From: JADKCL01 sp046050405
Lineage (GTDB): Bacteria > Bacteroidota > Bacteroidia > J057 > JADKCL01
Length of the DNA stretch: 11,094 nucleotides
NCBI GenBank assembly: GCA_046050405.1
Contig: JBJOPY010000218.1
Span: 1 to 11,094, forward strand
Direction of reading: 5' to 3'
Both the position numbers and the translations under genes were made by a program. Under the pieces are notes generated by a model. It did not search any database and was not told where the DNA came from. It saw only the letters and a list, made by a program, of their open reading frames with translations. Below are positions 7,591-11,094 of this stretch, one piece after another; position 1 is the first letter of the stretch, and the number at the start of each line of letters is the position of its first letter.

Positions 7591-8508
7591 ATGTCTGATA
7601 CAGACTACAAAGGCAGATTGCTGCGGCTATTCAGGGAAATCATGCTCCTGGCCAAGTCTCCATCCGGACTTCTTGTCACTGAATTATCCCACAAACTCGG
7701 AGTCACCTACCGGACCATTTACCGGGATTTGCAGCTCCTCGAGCAAGCCGGGTTCTTTCCCGAGGAAATTTCAAATGGGAGATACATCATTCGGGGATTT
7801 GACAGGGAGGTCCGGAAGTTCGAGAAGAATCTTCAGTTCTCAGCCGAGGAAGCTGGAATTCTTGCCCAGGCGCTTGCTTCAATTCACGAGTCCAATCCCA
7901 TGAAAAGGGTCATCGCTGAGAAAATTCTCGCCTTTTCGGGAACGGAGGATGTGCTCAGGGTCGTCGTGAAGACAGCCATCAGCCGAAACATGGAGAACCT
8001 CGCGACGGCCATTCGCGAGCGGAAGCAGGTCCGCCTGCACAACTATCACAGCGCCCACTCCTCCAGCATCAAATCCCGCAAGGTGGAGCCATTCGCATTC
8101 TCGAACGACGGTGTTTTTGTCAAAGGTTTCGAGCATGGCCCCAATGTCAACAAAACCTACAAGATCGAGCGCATCGAGGAGGTGACCTTGCTCGATGAAA
8201 AATGGAAGTTTGAAGCATTCCACGAAACAGAGGACAAGACCGACATTTTTGGGATCAATGGTGGTGAACCTCATCCTATTCGACTAAGGCTTAGCATGAG
8301 GGCCGCACATCTGCTCCAGGAGGAATATCCACGTGCCACGCCTTATATAGTGAGGGAGGATCTCAGGCACTACCTGTTCGAAGCCACCTGCAGCAGCTTC
8401 ATAGTGATCGGACGATTCATCCTCGGCCTCCTCGATGAGATCGAGGTGCTGCAGCCCAAGGAACTGAGCGAGTATCTGAACGAACGCATCACGAACAGAA
8501 AGGTGTAG
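7591..8508 (+). CDS. WYL-domain transcriptional regulator with N-terminal helix-turn-helix
   Basis: This 305-residue cytoplasmic regulator has an HTH_11/DeoR-like winged helix (about 8-60; recognition helix near TYRTIYRDLQLLEQAGF), a linker rich in Arg and Glu, a WYL domain (about 135-200; RKVEPFAFSNDGVFVKGF and NKTYKIERIEEVTLL) and a C-terminal extension (about 225-290). The namesake Trp-Tyr-Leu is not kept: the matching place reads Val-Phe-Val. WYL domains are thought to sense ligands such as nucleic acids or nucleotides and to control nearby genes. I chose the ATG at 7591 because MSDTDYKGRLLRLF is where family-like sequence begins. In-frame ATGs at 7504, 7558 and 7561 would add up to 29 unlike-family residues. 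The divergent SDR is the most likely nearby target, but that is inference. Confidence 0.88.
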   Translation: MSDTDYKGRLLRLFREIMLLAKSPSGLLVTELSHKLGVTYRTIYRDLQLLEQAGFFPEEISNGRYIIRGFDREVRKFEKNLQFSAEEAGILAQALASIHESNPMKRVIAEKILAFSGTEDVLRVVVKTAISRNMENLATAIRERKQVRLHNYHSAHSSSIKSRKVEPFAFSNDGVFVKGFEHGPNVNKTYKIERIEEVTLLDEKWKFEAFHETEDKTDIFGINGGEPHPIRLRLSMRAAHLLQEEYPRATPYIVREDLRHYLFEATCSSFIVIGRFILGLLDEIEVLQPKELSEYLNERITNRKV

Positions 8509-8841
8509 GCGGAACACCGTACCGCAGCACCACCCCTCCTTTCCATCCTTTTGAAATTTCAAAGTGAAGCGGTGCTTTCCAATCGAATGTGGGAAGGCTG
8601 CCAAGATGCTAACTTTATTTGCTGCCCTCCTCGCCCAGAGGCCACTCCAGAAGGCGTCCGCGCAGTATTTTCGTGCGATCGGCTAATTTATTTTTCATTA
8701 CGCTTGGATATTGCCAACGAAATGAGTATGTTTGCCTCATGTTCATGAAAACTTTTTTTGACTTGCCTAAAAATATCACCGGGGCTTTGACACGAGATGT
8801 CAATATGGCCCCTCAGATTTGAGGCATTAAAACAAGAGGCA
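8509..8841. other. Intergenic control region with a perfect 12-bp palindrome
   Basis: No gene is seen here. TTGAAATTTCAA at 8551-8562 is a perfect palindrome, enclosed by AGCACC (8526-8531) and its reverse complement GGTGCT (8571-8576). The set could fold as the 3' end of the WYL transcript or serve as an operator. From about 8680 the sequence turns AT-rich, with a run of seven T residues ending in TTTG at 8757-8760 that could belong to a -33-type promoter element, although no good TAnnTTTG follows at the right distance. Confidence 0.4.
8787..8824 (+). promoter_or_regulatory. Two adjacent short dyads before the small Cys-rich gene
   Basis: TTGACA (8787-8792) and TGTCAA (8798-8803) form an inverted repeat around a five-base centre. 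CCTCA (8811-8815) and TGAGG (8820-8824) form a second one around GATT. Both lie within 55 bases of the chosen ATG at 8842, where a repressor site or a leader-RNA structure would be expected. Function is inferred. Confidence 0.4.
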
Positions 8842-9060
8842 ATGAAAAATGAATTGTACAAAACCCCGGACATGATCCACTGCACCTGCGGAAACCACAT
8901 GCTCCTGATGCCTGGACACATCTGTGAAGTTTGCATGGGAGTGGCTCCGGAAACCGACGAGGCACTCCCCCCGGGCACTACGGACAACTATGATCAATTC
9001 GATATAGACTACTTCGAGGCCTTGGAGCGTATGTTCGAGCGCCTTGGATTCGCAGCTTGA
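8842..9060 (+). CDS. Small Cys-rich acidic protein, possible zinc-ribbon-like, unknown function
   Basis: This 72-residue protein starts MKNELYKTPDMIHCTCGNHM and is not one I recognise. Near the N-terminus, HCTC (13-16) and, about 13 residues later, HICEVC (27-32) supply four Cys and two His. This arrangement, Cys-x-Cys then Cys-x-x-Cys, could bind zinc or another metal. The second half is acidic (DNYDQFDIDYFEALERMFERL), with a likely amphipathic C-terminal helix. No signal peptide or membrane segment is visible, so it is probably cytoplasmic. I chose the ATG at 8842 because AAGAGGC, a purine-rich possible ribosome site, lies just upstream; an in-frame ATG at 8797 would add 15 residues but overlaps the dyad region. 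The gene seems to be a single transcription unit, with its own control region and an intrinsic terminator at 9139-9177. Confidence 0.65.
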   Translation: MKNELYKTPDMIHCTCGNHMLLMPGHICEVCMGVAPETDEALPPGTTDNYDQFDIDYFEALERMFERLGFAA

Positions 9061-9138
9061 CTTCTCTTTTCAGCAATGATTTATCCCATCCTATTCATCA
9101 TTCACCTATTCAGGTAGTTTTACAGCAGCAGTTTTTGT

Positions 9139-9177
9139 GGAATGTCCCCTTTCTCCCCGGAAGGGGCATTCCTTTTT
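9139..9177 (+). terminator. Intrinsic terminator after the small Cys-rich gene
   Basis: GGAATGTCCCCTT (9139-9151) pairs with AAGGGGCATTCC (9161-9172), with a single bulged T and a nine-base loop, followed by TTTTT (9173-9177). An outer GCAGC (9125-9129) and GCTGC (9178-9182) could lengthen the stem. The T-tract makes it directional for plus-strand transcripts. It begins 78 bases after the stop of the small gene. Confidence 0.8.
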
Positions 9178-9207
9178 GCTGCCCAACCCTGCCATCCTTG
9201 CCATGGT

Positions 9208-9572
9208 CTACCGCCGTTCGAGCCGGATGGCCAAGATTCCCGTGCTACTTCCGTCCAATGCGACCAAGGTTGCTTCGAAGCCCTGGAATCCATGTTGGAG
9301 AGCATCACATTCTCAGCCTGGCCCTCCACTCCTCTCTGTTCCGGACACACATCCCTCCCTCCTCCAGCCCTGAACGGCACCAGGGTGATGGACAACCAGT
9401 CCGAAGGGGGCGAACCGCTCGCTCCGAAGCCCTGCGATCATCGCCGCATAGGCTGCACCGGTACCCCCGGACTGCTCCCCTCCACCACGTCCCTGACCAG
9501 CCTGCACCAGGTGGAGGATGGCGGCAGGAGGGTTAGGAGGCCGAAGGCGGAGGTCAAATCATCGGGATTCAT
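9208..9572 (-). pseudogene. Decayed gene remnant with at least two frame changes
   Basis: Read on the minus strand, coding-like sequence switches between two frames. The first frame begins MNPDDLTSAFGLLTLLPPSS (ATG 9572-9570), continues to WCRLVRDVVEG and stops at 9440-9438. A second frame reads EQSGGTGAAYAAMIAGLRSE from 9477 and stops at a TGA (9315-9313). The first frame then resumes with LSITLVPFRAGG and QAENVMLSNMDS. The second frame supplies the end, GFEATLVALDGSSTGILAIR, and a TAG at 9210-9208. Codons in these pieces favour G or C at third positions, as in the intact genes. The order 'GTGAAYAAMIAGLR', then 'AENVMLSNMDS', then 'GFEATLVALD', resembles the C-terminal part of beta-ketoacyl synthases; this is a weak likeness, not an identification. 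Sequencing error could also cause the frame changes. Confidence 0.45.
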
Positions 9573-9760
9573 GGCGCCTTGGATCCATCATTTTTCAATC
9601 ATTCGAGCCAAAATTTCGTTGATAAAAAAATTTCATTCGATTTTTTCCATAAATTCGGCGGATTACATAGAGCGCAATGGAAATGTCGGAACATAGAAGG
9701 TCTGCTTTATCGCATACATCCGCAGTGAAGTATCTGCATTCATCAATAATGGGCAAGTAA
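9573..9760. other. AT-rich intergenic stretch upstream of the lipoprotein pair
   Basis: No gene is seen here. The first 90 bases are very AT-rich with A and T runs, in contrast to the GC-rich decayed gene beside it. TAAATTCG at 9650-9657 is one base away from the Bacteroidota -7 consensus, but no properly spaced -33 element is visible. The stretch probably holds the promoter of the lipoprotein pair and the old promoter of the decayed gene. With the terminator and the remnant, this accounts for the gene-free region 9061-9760. Confidence 0.35.
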
Positions 9761-10396
9761 ATGGTCATGTCATCTAAGCGTTTCATATCAGGAATGGTCG
9801 CCTATGCATTGCTCATCGGCACTGTACTACTCGGCGCATCCTCCTGCGCACGCAAGATTTATTTCACCGACGATGCCCGGGTTAAGATTGCCAGCGCGGA
9901 GAATGGCGAGTCACTTCTCAGGGAACTTCAATTCTACACGGACGACGAGATCCTCCTCCGGTATCGGAACGTGGAGAAATCAATGGCGCCGGTCGACGGG
10001 GTACTGCAAAAAAAGGAAGCGATTCAGGTCAAGGACATCAGAATCCGTCGCGGAACCCCCTGTCGCCTCGATTCCATCGACAGGTATAGGAATCTGCTGT
10101 GCCTCCGCTTCGGGCTGGATCCGGGCGAAGTCCTGCGATTTTACAAGAACAGATACGATCATTACCAGATCTATGCCGACAAATGGATCGGCGGCCGGGG
10201 GAACATCAAGTTCCAAGACCAACCCTTCAGGATCGAGCGGCAAGGAAACGACTGCCTGCTGATGGTGAAGAACTCCGAAAAATACCGTCAGGTCACGAAA
10301 GTGGCCCGTGCCAAGGGTGTGCGTGTGAACATGGATCTTGAGACCCCGATCAGGGACACTATTATCGAGGAACCCGAGGAACCCGAGCTGAGGTGA
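9761..10396 (+). CDS. Putative lipoprotein, tandem paralog A, unknown family
   Basis: This 211-residue protein has a positively charged start (MVMSSKRF), a hydrophobic stretch and a probable lipobox GASSC, so Cys29 is likely lipidated; Ala at position -3 is less usual than Leu or Val. No family is recognised. It shares a backbone with the protein encoded next: QFYTDDEILLR (57-67), RGTPC (97-101), LRFYKN (125-130), YQI (135-137), KW (141-142), NDCLLM (163-168) and KGVRV (185-189). The alternating hydrophobic and charged pattern suggests a compact beta-rich domain in the periplasm or at the cell surface. Unlike its paralog it carries an extra acidic C-terminal tail (about 190-211, containing EEPEEPE). 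An ATG two codons later (9767) is an equally possible start. There is no clear Shine-Dalgarno sequence. Confidence 0.85.
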   Translation: MVMSSKRFISGMVAYALLIGTVLLGASSCARKIYFTDDARVKIASAENGESLLRELQFYTDDEILLRYRNVEKSMAPVDGVLQKKEAIQVKDIRIRRGTPCRLDSIDRYRNLLCLRFGLDPGEVLRFYKNRYDHYQIYADKWIGGRGNIKFQDQPFRIERQGNDCLLMVKNSEKYRQVTKVARAKGVRVNMDLETPIRDTIIEEPEEPELR

Positions 10397-10457
10397 ACAT
10401 CCTCTAGAACTGGTGGATCCTTTTCAATCAAAAAAATTCAATATCAATTGGGATAAG

Positions 10458-11003
10458 ATGAAATCCAAAAACCATATCATCCTCTGGGTATTCGGGATGC
10501 TTGTTGCAATGACTGTGCTAGCCTGCAAGCCAAAATCAGTGTTTCTGCATGCCGAGCGCGTCAGGATGGACACGCTGAACTACGACCTCGGCCAAATCCA
10601 ATTTTACAACGACAAGGACATCGTGCTCCGGCACAAGCAGTCTGAAGGAGGCTTCGTCAGTGAGATGGGGGGAAAGATGATCGAGGTAGATGGAGAAGCC
10701 ATTTACCAGGTCGTGATCAAAAAAGGAACACCCTGCCTCGTGACCGGGGAACAGAACGATAAACTGCTGGTGAGGTTTGAGCCAGGGGACAAGCGATTCC
10801 TAATCTTCTACAAAAATTCCAAGGGAGCCTATCAGATCGATGCCTTGAAGTGGGTCAAAAGGTATGGCATGATCAAGTATGCAGGTCTCGACTTTACCAT
10901 TGAACCGGAGAGCAACGATGTGCTGCTCATGTACCGTCAGAAGAGCAGCTTCAAGTCGATTTCCAGTTCCAGGACCATCAAAGGCTTGCGCGTGGAGCCA
11001 TGA
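10458..11003 (+). CDS. Putative lipoprotein, tandem paralog B, unknown family
   Basis: This 181-residue protein has a hydrophobic signal segment and a good lipobox VLAC, with Cys23 as the lipid site. It is a paralog of the protein encoded just upstream: QFYNDKDIVLR (48-58), KGTPC (89-93), FYKN (117-120), YQI (125-127), KW (131-132), NDVLLM (153-158) and KGLRV (175-179) fall in the same order and spacing. It lacks the acidic tail of its partner and ends at KGLRVEP. I chose the ATG at 10458 because it begins directly before the signal peptide and follows GGGATAAG, a purine-rich possible ribosome site; an in-frame ATG at 10413 would put 15 polar residues in front of the signal. The gap of 61 bases to the upstream gene fits one transcript. 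Function is unknown; a shared envelope role is inferred. Confidence 0.87.
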   Translation: MKSKNHIILWVFGMLVAMTVLACKPKSVFLHAERVRMDTLNYDLGQIQFYNDKDIVLRHKQSEGGFVSEMGGKMIEVDGEAIYQVVIKKGTPCLVTGEQNDKLLVRFEPGDKRFLIFYKNSKGAYQIDALKWVKRYGMIKYAGLDFTIEPESNDVLLMYRQKSSFKSISSSRTIKGLRVEP

Positions 11004-11019
11004 GCCTCATTCAGAGGCT
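11003..11019 (+). terminator. Short hairpin at the end of paralog B
   Basis: AGCCTC (11003-11008) pairs perfectly with GAGGCT (11014-11019) around a five-base loop, starting at the last base of the stop codon. No T-tract follows, so it is at best a weak terminator. Further right, AACTTTTG (11066-11073) is one base from TAnnTTTG and has TTG 20 bases upstream (11043-11045), so a promoter reading out of the window is possible. Confidence 0.3.
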
Positions 11020-11094
11020 TGGACGATGACCCCGTTTGGCGATTGACTGTTTTGACTGATGGGTGAACTTTTGCTTACTTGACATCCCAGAACG

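Noticed and set aside
9142..9696. 184-codon plus-strand open frame
   Set aside because: It starts inside the intrinsic terminator of the preceding gene, is Pro- and Ser-rich with no domain, and lies opposite minus-strand pieces that look more protein-like. Its last third crosses an AT-rich non-coding stretch.
9595..9786. 63-codon minus-strand open frame in the AT-rich region
   Set aside because: It overlaps the start of paralog A, its codon use differs from all intact genes here, and no signal or domain is visible.
10402..10425. TCTAGAACTGGTGGATCC, one base from a common cloning-vector polylinker
   Set aside because: The likeness to a XbaI-SpeI-BamHI polylinker is striking, but the flanks do not continue as vector and the two genes on either side are paralogs in natural tandem order. 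Most likely chance; raw reads across the site would settle it.
11004..11094. Possible C-terminus of a convergent gene on the minus strand at the right edge
   Set aside because: Two minus-strand frames are open to the edge but are under 30 codons, with third positions not enriched in G or C, so they do not look like the coding sequence of this genome.

Overview
The window looks like chromosomal DNA of a moderately GC-rich member of the Bacteroidota. The main evidence is a textbook SusC/SusD outer-membrane pair, Bacteroidota-type lipoproteins, a WYL regulator of a form common in that phylum, and weak or absent Shine-Dalgarno sequences before most genes. I cannot place it below phylum level. No tRNA, rRNA, CRISPR array, transposase or phage gene was seen.

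Layout. Positions 1-242 (minus) hold the first 80 codons of a family 4-type glycosyltransferase that starts with TTG and runs off the left edge. A 223-bp divergent intergenic region follows; it carries a 10-bp perfect inverted repeat and an AT-rich leader. Positions 466-5076 (plus) encode a SusC-like TonB-dependent transporter and a SusD-like lipoprotein 12 bp apart, ending at a long perfect hairpin (5101-5137). No glycoside hydrolase, sigma/anti-sigma pair or hybrid two-component system lies within the window, so the substrate is unknown.

Positions 5209-7455 (minus) hold a short-chain dehydrogenase/reductase (SDR), then an intergenic hairpin, then a polytopic GT-C/ArnT-like membrane glycosyltransferase. 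A WYL-domain transcription factor (7591-8508, plus) is divergent from the SDR and is its most natural candidate regulator. Positions 8842-9060 encode a 72-residue Cys-rich acidic protein, preceded by two short dyads and followed by a good intrinsic terminator. Positions 9061-9760 have no intact gene; the minus strand there appears to carry a decayed gene whose coding signal jumps between two frames. Positions 9761-11003 (plus) encode two tandem, clearly paralogous lipoproteins of a family I do not recognise.

Working together: the SusCD pair should form one outer-membrane import unit. The two glycosyltransferases point to surface glycan synthesis but are separated and not obviously one operon. 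The tandem lipoproteins probably arose by local duplication. I see no convincing new multi-gene system; the least explained parts are the lipoprotein pair, the small Cys-rich gene with its control region, and the decayed gene.
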